In this document: positions 45,665 through 54,362 of the stretch, piece after piece
Layout: every line of letters starts with the position of its first letter
How positions within the stretch are numbered: the stretch's first letter is position 1
Origin: Novosphingobium sp. ERN07
GTDB lineage: Bacteria; Pseudomonadota; Alphaproteobacteria; Sphingomonadales; Sphingomonadaceae
Direction: 5' to 3'
Assembly: GCF_012641335.1 (NCBI RefSeq)
Contig: NZ_JABAID010000014.1
Location: 1-64,000, forward strand
DNA length: 64,000 nt
Translations under genes and position numbers: made by a program
The notes under the pieces: generated by a model
The model's database searches: none
What the model was told of the DNA's origin: nothing
The model's input: the letters and a program-made list of their open reading frames with translations, nothing else

Positions 45665-46765
45665 ATGGCGACGCCCGCCGATACCAGCCTCACCTTCAGC
45701 CGCACCCCGCACCCTTCGCCGGTTGCTGCGGACGTGCGTGCGCAGGTGCTGGCCAATCCCGGCTTCGGCACCGCCTTTACCGATCACATGGTCGAGATCG
45801 ACTATAGCGAAGGTGCGGGCTGGCACGATGCCCGCGTCGTTCCCTATGGCCCGATCGCGCTCGATCCTGCCGCTGCCGTGCTCCACTACGCGCAGGAAAT
45901 CTTCGAAGGCCTGAAGGCCTATCGCCTTGCCGATGGCGGCATCGCGCTGTTCCGGCCCGAAGCCAACGCCGAGCGGTTCAACGCCTCGGCCCGCCGCCTC
46001 GCCATGCCCGAACTGCCGGAAGGGCTGTTCATCGAAGCCGTGCGCCAGCAGGTTCTGACCGACAAGGACTGGTTCCCCACGGTTGAGGGCGGGTCGATGT
46101 ATCTGCGCCCCTTCATGTTCGCCAGCGAGGCTTTCCTCGGCGTTCGCCCGGCCAAGCAGTACAAGTTCATGGTCATCGCCAGCCCGGCGGGCAACTATTT
46201 CAAATCGGGCGCGCCTGCCGTTTCGATCTGGGTTTCCGACTATACCCGCGCGGCGCCTGGCGGCACGGGCGCGGCCAAGTGCGGCGGCAATTATGCGGCC
46301 AGCCTCGTTCCCACTGCCGAAGCCTTCTCGCGCGGGCACGATCAGGTGCTGTTCCTCGATGCTGCCGAGCGCAAGTGGGTTGAAGAACTGGGCGGCATGA
46401 ACCTGTTCTTCGTGTTCGACGATGGCTCGATCCTCACGCCCGAACTGACCGGCACGATCCTGCCCGGCATCACCCGCTCCAGCCTGCTCAAGCTGGCCGC
46501 CGAAGAAGGCCTGACGGTGCGCGAAGGCCGCTACAGCCTCGATCAGTGGCAGGCCGATGCGGCTTCGGGCAAGCTGCTCGAAACCTTTGCCTGCGGCACG
46601 GCTGCGGTTGTCACCCCGGTGGGCAAGGTCGCCAGCCATGCGGGCGAATTCACCATCGGATCGGGTGGCCCCGGCCAGTTGACGCAGAAGTTGCGCGCCA
46701 AGCTCGTCGGCATCCAGCGCGGCGAAATTGCCGACGCTCACGGCTGGGTAAAGCGCATCGCCTAA
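45665..46765 (+). CDS. ilvE: Branched-chain amino acid aminotransferase
   Basis: A 366-residue fold-type IV PLP enzyme that performs the last transamination for leucine, isoleucine and valine. Visible features are YAQEIFEGLKAYR, SMYLRPFMFASE, the PLP lysine in GAAKCGGNYAASL, and SILTPELTGTILPGITRSSLL. The length and start (MATPADTSLTF, AAGGA upstream) fit the larger IlvE class. It is preceded by a structured leader with a small ORF, and followed by a strong hairpin shared with the convergent porin gene. Confidence 0.95.
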   Translation: MATPADTSLTFSRTPHPSPVAADVRAQVLANPGFGTAFTDHMVEIDYSEGAGWHDARVVPYGPIALDPAAAVLHYAQEIFEGLKAYRLADGGIALFRPEANAERFNASARRLAMPELPEGLFIEAVRQQVLTDKDWFPTVEGGSMYLRPFMFASEAFLGVRPAKQYKFMVIASPAGNYFKSGAPAVSIWVSDYTRAAPGGTGAAKCGGNYAASLVPTAEAFSRGHDQVLFLDAAERKWVEELGGMNLFFVFDDGSILTPELTGTILPGITRSSLLKLAAEEGLTVREGRYSLDQWQADAASGKLLETFACGTAAVVTPVGKVASHAGEFTIGSGGPGQLTQKLRAKLVGIQRGEIADAHGWVKRIA

Positions 46766-46779
46766 GCGTCGAACGCCCA

Positions 46780-46803
46780 GCGCCCCCGCCTGCGCGGGGG
46801 CGC
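46780..46803. terminator. Bidirectional hairpin between ilvE and the porin gene
   Basis: GCGCCCCCGC pairs with GCGGGGGCGC around a 4-base loop, between the two convergent stop codons. The stem is perfect, 10 bp, all G-C. No T-run follows on either side, so termination efficiency is uncertain. Confidence 0.6.
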
Positions 46804-46816
46804 AAGGTACTACGTA

Positions 46817-48253
46817 TCAGAAGTCGAACTGCGCACGCATCCCGATGACATCAGCGTTGTAGTTGCGATCCGTGCCAGCGGCGACGGCGGCATCCTTCAG
46901 CCACAGATGCCCATAGTCGACGATGAAGCGCACGTAGTCGGTCGGCACCCACAGCAGCGATGCACCGGCCAGCTCCTGCCTGCCACCGATCACGCCGTTG
47001 TCGTTCAGATCGAGCCAATCGTAGCGCACGTTGACCTGCAACGCGCCCAAGCCGCCCTTGTCCACGCCGTTCTTCGGCTTGATTCGGGTCCAGGTGCCTT
47101 CGCTTGCCTTGTAGGGCAGCGTATCCCCCTTGGTCAGAAACAGCCCGGCCTCCACATACCCACCATTGAAAGTGGGATCGGCAATCCCGGCGGGGCGGTT
47201 GACCTTCATCCACTGCGATTCCGCTGTGAAGTGCAGCGGGCCGCCCGTCCAGCCCAGTTCCAGCCCATAGTTCGTTTCCGACAGGGCGCTGATCGCCTTG
47301 GTATCGACAAAACGCAGGTCCGTCGTGTGCGTGAACGGCCGCGCGCGGTAGCGGACGGTCGCCGCGCCATCGTTCAGATCGTGGTAGTGCGCCGATCCGC
47401 CCAGATGCGCCTGCCCGCCCATCACTTTGGGTTGCAGGGCAAAGCGCCCGTCGATGGAATAGCTGTTGTCGGTGTCGGCGTTAAGGTCGGTCACGTTATC
47501 GGTGAACACGCCAACTTGCGCCAGAACCATGCCCTTCTGATATTGCGCCGAAAGACCCAACCGCCGCTCGAACCCGAACGCGGTGTTGAAAGATGCGCGC
47601 TCCATGAAGCTGGTGAACAGGTCGGACTCGGTGTCCTCCATCGATTCGAACGGCTTGTGCTGGCCGATCGTCAGCGTCAGGTTCTTGATGCCCGTGTAGT
47701 TCAGATAGATGTCGGTCGGATCGATGCTGCTGTTGGCAATGTCCGCCTCGATGCGGTAGCCGAAGTTGCCCGGTATCGTGCCATCGAAACCGAAATAGGC
47801 GCGGCGGAATTCTGTGGCGAGGCCAAGGCTCTTGCTGCCGATGGCCGAAGGTGCCGAAACCGAAGCGGTATCGATCTGCAGGCGTCCGCGCGGCTTGAAG
47901 CTCCACTTGCCCGCCTTGGGGTTTTTCGGGTCAACCGGCGATTCGATTTTTGGCCCACCATCCCAACTGATCGCCACGGGCGGTTTGGCGCTGACGGTCG
48001 GTGCTGGCATCGCGGCAACAGCGCTGGCGGTAGCGTCGGTCTTCGCCTTGGCCTCGGCAAGCTGCCCTTGCAGCGCTGCGATCTGCGTCTGCATTGCCTG
48101 CATCGTGTCCATCTGCGTTTGAAGCTGCGCCTGCATCTGCTGCAATTGCGCCTGCATGGCCATGACATCCGCGCTCGTCGCCGCAGCGGCAGGAACGGCC
48201 CAACCTGCCGCGCAGGCAAGCGCGATGGTCGAGATGCGCGTGACAGGATTCAT
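46817..48253 (-). CDS. OprO/OprP-family porin
   Basis: A 478-residue outer-membrane porin. After the signal peptide (ending near AAAATSA) an N-terminal coiled-coil (residues about 28-75, rich in Gln and Met heptads) resembles trimerisation stalks of OprP-type porins. The barrel region has GRLQIDTASV, TLTIGQHKPFESMEDTESDLFTSFMER and the closing GMRAQFDF. OprP/OprO select phosphate, but anion specificity cannot be read here. It is divergent from the SDR gene; no Pho box is apparent. Confidence 0.9.
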   Translation of the reverse strand: MNPVTRISTIALACAAGWAVPAAAATSADVMAMQAQLQQMQAQLQTQMDTMQAMQTQIAALQGQLAEAKAKTDATASAVAAMPAPTVSAKPPVAISWDGGPKIESPVDPKNPKAGKWSFKPRGRLQIDTASVSAPSAIGSKSLGLATEFRRAYFGFDGTIPGNFGYRIEADIANSSIDPTDIYLNYTGIKNLTLTIGQHKPFESMEDTESDLFTSFMERASFNTAFGFERRLGLSAQYQKGMVLAQVGVFTDNVTDLNADTDNSYSIDGRFALQPKVMGGQAHLGGSAHYHDLNDGAATVRYRARPFTHTTDLRFVDTKAISALSETNYGLELGWTGGPLHFTAESQWMKVNRPAGIADPTFNGGYVEAGLFLTKGDTLPYKASEGTWTRIKPKNGVDKGGLGALQVNVRYDWLDLNDNGVIGGRQELAGASLLWVPTDYVRFIVDYGHLWLKDAAVAAGTDRNYNADVIGMRAQFDF

Positions 48254-48442
48254 TACCGTTCCTTGACTTCAATTGGGCGGATTGCGGCCCAATATGTCTG
48301 TTGTGTTACATTTTGTTGACGGTGATCTTGCCAATTTATCGCAAACGTTACGGCGCTCCGGCCAAGGTTGCCTTGCGGCCTGCGCCGTGGCATCGCTGAC
48401 AGCAATGTTAACCGCCCGGTTAGAGTGCATGGAGATTTTGGC

Positions 48443-49351
48443 ATGAGCATTTCGTTCGAAGGCCGCGTGGCCATCGTCACCGGCGCAGGCGGCGGGCTGG
48501 GCCGCGCCTATGCGCTTGAACTGGCAAAGCGTGGCGCGAAAGTCGTGGTCAACGATCTGGGCGGTTCGCGCGATGGCACCGGCCATTCAGACGCAGCGCT
48601 TAAAGTGGTCGAGGAAATCGAGGCTGCGGGCGGCAAAGCCATGTCGAACGGCGGCTCGGTCAGCGAATACGAACAGATGGTCGAGATGGTCGCACGCGCC
48701 AAGGAACGCTGGGGCGGCGTCCACGTGCTGATCAACAACGCGGGCATCCTGCGCGACAAGAGCTTCACCAAGATGGACCCGGCAGACTTCGAAATGGTCG
48801 TGCGCGTCCACCTCATCGGCTCGGCCTTCGCCACCAAGGCCTGCTGGGATCTGATGCGCGAACAGAACTATGGCCGCATCCTGATGACCGCATCGTCCAC
48901 CGGCCTGTTCGGCAACTTCGGCCAGGCGAACTATGGCGCAGCCAAGCTCGGCCTCGCCGGCCTCACCAAGACGCTCTACCTTGAAGGCGCGAAGAACAAC
49001 ATCAAGGTCAACACACTGGCCCCCGTCGCCGCCACGCGCATGACCGAGGACATCTTCCCGGAAGAAGCCTTCAAGCTGTTCGGCCCCGAAAACGTCGTCC
49101 CCGCCGCGCTCTTTCTCGTCTCGGACGACGCCCCCACCAACGCCATCGTCGGCGCAGGCGGCGGCGCCTACCACGGCGCGTGGGTGACGATGAACAAGGG
49201 CGTCCTGCTGGCACCGGGCGAACGCACCGTCGAGGGCTTCGCCGCCAACTGGGACAAGATCAGCGACCGCACGGGCGACTTCGCCCCGCAATCAGGGGCG
49301 GAGCAGAGCCAGGTGATTATCGGGCAGTTGCAGGCGGCGATGAAGGGATAA
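48443..49351 (+). CDS. SDR family 3-hydroxyacyl-CoA dehydrogenase-like protein
   Basis: The ATG at 48443 (MSISFEGRVA) has GGAG eight bases upstream; 302 residues follow. It has the short-chain dehydrogenase cofactor motif VTGAGGGLGRAYALELAKRGAKVVVNDLGG and the catalytic Ser, Tyr-Gly-Ala-Ala-Lys signature QANYGAAKLGLAGLT. The NDLGGSRDG insertion is characteristic of the dehydrogenase half of peroxisomal multifunctional enzyme type 2. A role in fatty-acid beta-oxidation is likely, but no partner hydratase is adjacent. Confidence 0.85.
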   Translation: MSISFEGRVAIVTGAGGGLGRAYALELAKRGAKVVVNDLGGSRDGTGHSDAALKVVEEIEAAGGKAMSNGGSVSEYEQMVEMVARAKERWGGVHVLINNAGILRDKSFTKMDPADFEMVVRVHLIGSAFATKACWDLMREQNYGRILMTASSTGLFGNFGQANYGAAKLGLAGLTKTLYLEGAKNNIKVNTLAPVAATRMTEDIFPEEAFKLFGPENVVPAALFLVSDDAPTNAIVGAGGGAYHGAWVTMNKGVLLAPGERTVEGFAANWDKISDRTGDFAPQSGAEQSQVIIGQLQAAMKG

Positions 49352-49404
49352 TTGGCTGACGGCTTGTCGTTACCCTCAAACACATTATCAGAGGCAGGCG
49401 TCTA

Positions 49405-49808
49405 CTATTGGCCTGCCCAGTCTCCAAGGGCAAAGAGAGCTGCTATCACCGCCCACATTCCGAAGCCGTAGATAATCCAGCGCCAAGCGTCGCGGAACTT
49501 CTGATCATACCCTTGATACTTTAGGGCAACAGTCGCAAGCCAAGTTAACCAAAGCGCGCCGAACAGAAAGAACAAAACCCTACCGGCTGTTCCCAGTGGC
49601 TCACTGGCCTTAGGTCTTCTTCAATCTTGAGTTCGACCAACTCCTCCCGAAGATCAGAAATCTCTCGCGGCGCGACCCCCCGCCGCTCAAGCTCCGAACG
49701 AGCCGCATCCACGTAATCTTCTTCAAAACCTTCTGCATCGCCTCCGAAAGCAATGCGCACCAGTTCTTCATCGCGCAGTCGCGCCATCTTGGTTGCGACG
49801 ATTTCCAT
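49405..49808 (-). pseudogene. Frameshifted small membrane protein gene
   Basis: A start at 49808 (MEIVATKMARL, AAAGGGG upstream) opens a frame of 87 residues that ends at 49545 after a helical acidic domain (ELERRGVAPREISDLREELVELKIEE). From near 49625 a second frame continues to a TAG at 49405-49407 and encodes the expected C-terminal membrane part (LFFLFGALWLTWLATVALKYQ and WAVIAALFALGDWAGQ). The two join around the repeat GAAGAAGA. This is most simply a frameshift, a sequencing error, or programmed frameshifting. The segment is AT-richer than its surroundings. Confidence 0.65.
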
Positions 49809-49863
49809 TAGTGCCGACCCCTTTCCAAACGCCTGCAATGATACGGATGCCCAAAAAGCGGCG

Positions 49864-50643
49864 TCACCGCGTCCGCAATTCTACCACAATCCCGCCCTCA
49901 GGCACCGCCCCCCCCGCCAGCACTCGCACCGCATCTGCCCGCGCACGCGCCAGAATCTCCGGCGCTACCCCGGCATCATGCACCACGACATCCGCCTGCC
50001 CCAGCAGCCGCGCCGCGCGTAGCGTCAGGTCTTCGGGATCGTTTGAAGTCAGCACGATCTCGAACCGCCCGGACTGCCCTTCTGCGCCGGCGGCCAGCCA
50101 GTCGGCTACCTTCGCCTCGCTCCCCGCCCGAAACAGGTCGAGGTCCCCGCCCTCGTCCAGCGCCGCGTCCAGCGCCCGCCTACGATCCGCAACCGACGCC
50201 CAGCGCTTGCGCATCCCCTCACGCGCCTCTTCCAGCGCGCGCGCCAGCGCACCCAGCCCTTGCGGCAGCAGCCGTTCCAGCCGCAAACGCAGGATCTTCG
50301 CCAGCCCTGCCGAGGCTCCGCCCGTGCCCACCGCGATCAGCACAGGGTCGCGGTCCAAAATCGAAGGCGTGGTAAAATCACACAGCTCTGGCCGGTCGAC
50401 CACGTTGACCAGCAGCCCCGCACAGCGCAGCCGGATCGCATCGCCCTGCGCCATGTCGGGGTTGTCGTGCGCGATGAAGGCGAGGCGCGCGCCGTCGTCG
50501 ATCCCGGCGGTGATATCGCGGTAGATCACCCCGCCCGCGCGTTCGATCAGCCGCTGCTTGGCCGCAGCCGCGTCCCCCTCGCCCAGCAGGATCACCGGCT
50601 GGCCCGCGATGCGGTGGAAGAGGGGGAGGCTGTGCAGCGTCAT
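49864..50643 (-). CDS. Siroheme synthase-like protein with truncated methyltransferase part
   Basis: The ATG at 50643 (MTLHSLPLFH) gives 259 residues. The N-terminal part (1-145) is a precorrin-2 dehydrogenase/ferrochelatase: LGEGDAAAAKQRLIERAG is the NAD-binding loop, and VLIAVGTGGASAGLAKILR fits CysG. Following a helical dimerisation stretch, the tail (about 200-259) resembles only the first 50 residues of a uroporphyrinogen methyltransferase (IVLTSNDPEDLTLRAARLLGQADVVVHDAGVAPE). The rest of that domain is missing. It therefore supplies the dehydrogenase/chelatase steps and would need a separate CobA. Confidence 0.8.
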   Translation of the reverse strand: MTLHSLPLFHRIAGQPVILLGEGDAAAAKQRLIERAGGVIYRDITAGIDDGARLAFIAHDNPDMAQGDAIRLRCAGLLVNVVDRPELCDFTTPSILDRDPVLIAVGTGGASAGLAKILRLRLERLLPQGLGALARALEEAREGMRKRWASVADRRRALDAALDEGGDLDLFRAGSEAKVADWLAAGAEGQSGRFEIVLTSNDPEDLTLRAARLLGQADVVVHDAGVAPEILARARADAVRVLAGGAVPEGGIVVELRTR

Positions 50644-50660
50644 GGCATTGCGCCAGCGTC

Positions 50661-50735
50661 CTTCGACAGGGTCAGGACGAGCGGAGGTCGCGTAAATTCG
50701 CTCTCCCAACCCCGCTCATGCTGAGCTTGTCGAAG
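50661..50735. repeat. REP-like inverted repeat upstream of the siroheme synthase-like gene
   Basis: The arms 50661-50684 (CTTCGACAGGGTCAGG...) and 50712-50735 (...CTGAGCTTGTCGAAG) are inverted copies matching at 20 of 24 bases around a 27-base loop. The word GCTTGTCGAAG is a widespread intergenic repeat in proteobacteria. It fills the gap between lysA and the siroheme gene. Confidence 0.75.
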
Positions 50736-50755
50736 CATCTTTGCGCCAGATCGCA

Positions 50756-52015
50756 TCAGGCCAACCACTCCGGCACGCGCTCTGCCGCCAGAATCGTGGC
50801 GGGATCGATGCGGTCAGCCACCACGGCCCAATTGTCGCCATCCACCATCACTTCGGGCACGAGGGGGCGCGAATTGTAGGTGTTGGCCATCGTCGCGCCA
50901 TAGGCCCCAGCGGTGCGGAACACCGCAAGATCGCCGCGCTCCACCTTGTCGATGGTGCGCGCCATTGCGAAGGTATCGGAACTTTCGCAGATCGGGCCGA
51001 CGATGTTGGCGGTGAACGTCTCGCCCTTCGGCTCCACGGCCACGAAATCGTGCCACGCATCGTAAAGCGCAGGGCGCGCCAGATCGTTCATCGCGGCATC
51101 GACCACGACCCACGGATTGCTCGCCCCGTCCTTCACGCGGATCACTTCCGTCACCAGCACGCCGGTGTTGCCGGTGATCACGCGGCCCGGTTCGAACATC
51201 AGCGTCACGCCCCAGTTGCCGGTCACGCGCGCAACCATCGCGGCGTATTCCTCTGGCTGCGGGAACACTTCGCCCGTCTTGTACGGCACGCCAATCCCGC
51301 CGCCGAGGTCCATGTGCGTGACGGTGTAGCCCGCCGCGCGGATCTCTTCCATCAGCCCGCCCACCTTGGTGAAAGCGGCTTCCAGCGGCTCCAGCTTCGA
51401 AAGCTGGCTGCCGATGTGCAGCGTAAGGCCGCGCATGTTCAGCCCCGGCGTGCCCGCCAGCCGCGCATAGATGGCGGCTGCCCGGTCAAACGGAACGCCG
51501 AACTTGTTTTCGGCCTTGCCCGTGGAAATCTTGCCGTGCGTTCCGGCGTCAACATCGGGGTTCACGCGCAGCGCGGCAGAGGCCACCTTGCCCATCGACG
51601 CGGCGATCTCGGCCAGTTCCAGCCCTTCTTCCTCGCTTTCGAGGTTGAACTGCCCGATCCCGGCCTCAATCCCCCGGCGCATTTCAGCGGCGGTCTTGCC
51701 CACGCCCGAAAACACGATGCCATCGGGCGCCATGCCAGCGGCCAGCGCGCGCTCCATCTCCCCGCCCGAAACCACGTCCGCGCCATAACCCTCTGCGGCC
51801 AGCACCTTCAGCACCGACAGGTTCGGGTTGGACTTCACCGCAAAGGCGATCTTCGCATTGCGCAGCACGCCCAACGCATCGCGGAACACGCGGGCATGGC
51901 GCGTCAGCGTGGCGCGCGAATAGACATAGACAGGGGTGCCAACTTCAGCCGCGATCAGCGGCAGGGGCACGTTCTCGGCGTGCAGCACGCCGTTGTTCAG
52001 TTCAAAATGGTCCAT
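50756..52015 (-). CDS. lysA: Diaminopimelate decarboxylase
   Basis: A 419-residue PLP enzyme of the alanine-racemase fold that makes lysine from meso-diaminopimelate, the final step of the pathway. The PLP lysine lies in FAVKSNPNLSVLK, followed by YGADVVSGGEMERAL, GLTLHIGSQLSKLEPL, MDLGGGIGVPY, FEPGRVITGNTGVLVTEV and the C-terminal GPICESSDTFA. Length and order are typical. It is nine bases downstream of the lptM-like gene and ends the argH-lptM-lysA unit. Confidence 0.96.
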   Translation of the reverse strand: MDHFELNNGVLHAENVPLPLIAAEVGTPVYVYSRATLTRHARVFRDALGVLRNAKIAFAVKSNPNLSVLKVLAAEGYGADVVSGGEMERALAAGMAPDGIVFSGVGKTAAEMRRGIEAGIGQFNLESEEEGLELAEIAASMGKVASAALRVNPDVDAGTHGKISTGKAENKFGVPFDRAAAIYARLAGTPGLNMRGLTLHIGSQLSKLEPLEAAFTKVGGLMEEIRAAGYTVTHMDLGGGIGVPYKTGEVFPQPEEYAAMVARVTGNWGVTLMFEPGRVITGNTGVLVTEVIRVKDGASNPWVVVDAAMNDLARPALYDAWHDFVAVEPKGETFTANIVGPICESSDTFAMARTIDKVERGDLAVFRTAGAYGATMANTYNSRPLVPEVMVDGDNWAVVADRIDPATILAAERVPEWLA

Positions 52016-52024
52016 CGGAAAAAC

Positions 52025-52276
52025 TCAGCCTTCGGGTGGCAGATCAAAAGGATCGTCTTCACGATCCTGCGAGCGGCGACGCGGCTCGACATTGCGCGCA
52101 GGGACTGCCTGCGCGGGAGGTTTGAGCAGATCGTCAGCGCCCGGTTGCACCTCGCGCCCATAAGGGATCGGCGGCGGCGTCTGATCGGGTGCCAGCTTCA
52201 GTTCGGCCCGGTTGCCACAGCCCGCCAAGGCAAGCGCGGCAAGACCGACCATCAAAGATGTGCGTCTGGCGTTCAA
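52025..52276 (-). CDS. lptM: Small lipoprotein, LptM/YifL-like
   Basis: A TTG start at 52276 has GGAGGA six bases upstream and overlaps the end of argH; an ATG at 52252 is less well supported. The 83-residue product has a lipobox LALAGC and a short mature part, GNRAELKLAPDQTPPPIPYGR, like YifL/LptM. E. coli LptM helps mature the LPS translocon LptD. Assignment to this family rests on size, location beside lysA and the GCGxxxxLxLP pattern, not on strong similarity. Confidence 0.6.
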   Translation of the reverse strand: MNARRTSLMVGLAALALAGCGNRAELKLAPDQTPPPIPYGREVQPGADDLLKPPAQAVPARNVEPRRRSQDREDDPFDLPPEG

Positions 52277-52278
52277 GC

Positions 52279-53682
52279 CTATTCCTCCAGACCCAGCGCG
52301 ACGCGCGCTTCGGCCACGCGCTTCCTTACCTCGTCCGGCGCGGTTCCGCCATGACTGCATCGCGCCGCCACGCTCGCTTCAACCGAAAGCGCGGCATAGA
52401 CCCGATCGTCGATCCGCGCGTCGATGGCCGTCAGGTCTTCGATCGAAAGCTGATCCAGCGCGATCCCGCGCGATTCGGCCAGCTTCACCGCACTGCCGGT
52501 GATGTGGTGTGCCTCGCGGAACGGAATGTTGGCCTGCCGCACCAGCCAGTCGGCAAGGTCGGTCGCCGTGGCATAGCCAAGCTCGGCAGCAGCGCGCATC
52601 CGGTCCGTGCGGCACTTCGCCTCGGCCACCATGCCGGTCATCGCGGCGATGGACAGAGCGAGCAGGCTGGCCGCTTCGAACACCGGTGGCTTGTCGTCCT
52701 GCATGTCCTTCGAATAGGCCAGCGGCAGGCCCTTCATCGTGATCATCAGCGCGGTCAGGCAGCCCACGATCCGGCCTGAATGGCCGCGCACCAGTTCGGC
52801 AGCGTCGGGATTCTTCTTCTGCGGCATGATGCTGCTGCCGGTCGAAAGGCTATCGGGCAGCGTCACGAAGCCGAAAGGCTGGCTCGCCCAGATGATGAAC
52901 TCCTCGGCCAGCCGCGAAAGGTGCAGCGAGCATTGCGCGGCGGCCATCAGGTAATCGAGTGCGAAATCGCGGTCGGACACCGAATCGAGGCTGTTGTCGG
53001 TTGGCCCGTCAAAGCCCAACGCCTCTGCCGTGCGGAAGCGGTCGATGGGAAAGCCGGTTCCGGCCAGCGCCGCCGAACCCAGCGGGCAGCGGTTCATCCG
53101 CACCCGCGCATCGGCAAAGCGCGAACGGTCCCGCCCGATCATCTCGTAATAGGCCATCAGGTGATGCCCCAGCGTCACCGGCTGCGCGGTCTGTAAATGC
53201 GTGAAGCCGGGCATGATCGACCCTGCATGTTCGCCCGCGCGGCCCACCAGCGCCACCTGCAACTGCTTCAGGCCCAGTTCGGCCTGATCCATCGCATCGC
53301 GCACCCACAGGCGGAAGTCGGTGGCGACCTGATCGTTGCGGCTGCGCGCGGTGTGCAGGCGGCCTGCCGCCGGGCCGATCAGTTCGGCAAGGCGGCTTTC
53401 GGTGGTCATGTGAATGTCTTCGAGATCCCAGTTTTCGGGCACCCCGTTCGCTTCATACTCCGCCGCAACCTGATCCAGCCCGCCCGCAATCAGCGCGGCA
53501 TCGTCTGCTGAAACGATGCCTTGCGCGCCCAGCATGTCCACATGAGCCTTTGACGCGGCGATATCTTGCCGCCACAGCGCCTTGTCGAAGGGAATCGAGG
53601 CGTTAATCTCGCGCATGATCGCCGAGGGACCGCCTGCGAAGCGCCCGCCCCACATCTGGTTGGAGCCTGAATTGCCGCTCAT
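52279..53682 (-). CDS. argH: Argininosuccinate lyase
   Basis: The start is the ATG at 53682 ([10 protein letters not shown]); the much longer open frame upstream overlaps a divergent gene. The 467-residue enzyme releases arginine and fumarate. Features are [39 protein letters not shown], and the lyase signature [13 protein letters not shown]. It is the first gene of an argH-lptM-lysA unit, and its start overlaps that of the divergent TlpA-like gene. Confidence 0.96.
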   Translation of the reverse strand: MSGNSGSNQMWGGRFAGGPSAIMREINASIPFDKALWRQDIAASKAHVDMLGAQGIVSADDAALIAGGLDQVAAEYEANGVPENWDLEDIHMTTESRLAELIGPAAGRLHTARSRNDQVATDFRLWVRDAMDQAELGLKQLQVALVGRAGEHAGSIMPGFTHLQTAQPVTLGHHLMAYYEMIGRDRSRFADARVRMNRCPLGSAALAGTGFPIDRFRTAEALGFDGPTDNSLDSVSDRDFALDYLMAAAQCSLHLSRLAEEFIIWASQPFGFVTLPDSLSTGSSIMPQKKNPDAAELVRGHSGRIVGCLTALMITMKGLPLAYSKDMQDDKPPVFEAASLLALSIAAMTGMVAEAKCRTDRMRAAAELGYATATDLADWLVRQANIPFREAHHITGSAVKLAESRGIALDQLSIEDLTAIDARIDDRVYAALSVEASVAARCSHGGTAPDEVRKRVAEARVALGLEE

Positions 53683-54265
53683 ATTCGTCCGTTCGCCCAA
53701 ATTGCTGCTGCTCATGGCGGCGCTTGCCGCAGCGGGGTGCGATAGGCAAGCCGCGCCCGACTCGCAACCGAAGACCGCCGCTACGGCATCGGAAAGCGCA
53801 CCGAAGGGCGAATTCAACGGCACGCTCGACATTGCCAATCGCGGAAAGGCCATGCCGGACTTCAGCGTGACCGATCCTTCGGGCAAGACGCTGAAGCTGA
53901 CAGACCTCAAAGGCACGCCGGTTCTGGTGAACCTCTGGGCCACATGGTGCGGCCCCTGCGTGCTGGAAATGCCCATGCTGGACAAGCTGGCGGCGGACAA
54001 TGCGGGCAAATTGCGCGTCCTCACCGTGTCGCAGGACATCGACGGCGCGGCCAAGGTCTCCCCGTTCTATGCCGAAAAGAAGTTCGCGCAGCTTGAACCG
54101 TGGCTCGATCCTGAAAACAACCTCGGCTTCTTCTACGAAACCGGAATGCTGCCAACGACCGTGCTTTACGACAAGGACGGCAAGGAAGTCTGGCGCATGA
54201 TCGGCGCGCATGATTGGTCGGGACCAAGAACGGCGGCGATGCTGGCTGATACTTTGGGTAAGTAG
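53672..54265 (+). CDS. TlpA-like thioredoxin lipoprotein
   Basis: I place the start at the TTG at 53672, with GGAG seven bases upstream; the frame is open back to 53582 and the exact start is uncertain. It gives a lipoprotein signal ([19 protein letters not shown]). The redoxin domain is [35 protein letters not shown] with the CXXC active site, then [11 protein letters not shown] with the cis-Pro. It would act in periplasmic thiol chemistry, such as cytochrome c maturation. Its 5' end overlaps argH by about 11 bases. Confidence 0.82.
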   Translation: MPLIFVRSPKLLLLMAALAAAGCDRQAAPDSQPKTAATASESAPKGEFNGTLDIANRGKAMPDFSVTDPSGKTLKLTDLKGTPVLVNLWATWCGPCVLEMPMLDKLAADNAGKLRVLTVSQDIDGAAKVSPFYAEKKFAQLEPWLDPENNLGFFYETGMLPTTVLYDKDGKEVWRMIGAHDWSGPRTAAMLADTLGK

Positions 54266-54288
54266 CCCCAAACATCATTTGACATATC

Positions 54289-54357
54289 GGCCCGCGCCAC
54301 TAGAGCGGCCGACGGGCCACGCGGTCCCAACGCCGCGCGTGCTCTCTGTAAGGAGAG
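54289..54357 (+). ncRNA. serC: Probable serC leader RNA motif
   Basis: Three stems precede the serC ATG: GGCCCG (54289-54294) with CGGGCC (54313-54318), GCGG (54321) with CCGC (54333), and CTCTC (54342) with GAGAG (54353-54357). The last stem contains the AGGAG ribosome-binding site, so translation could be gated. The layout and position match the serC RNA motif described in alphaproteobacteria. A TTGACA at 54279-54284 could be a -35 element. Confidence 0.65.
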
Positions 54358-54362
54358 ACTAC

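Noticed and set aside
48254..48442. Pho box in front of the OprO/OprP-type porin
   Set aside because: No tandem CTGTCAT-like repeats were found in the 189-bp region, so phosphate control is not supported.
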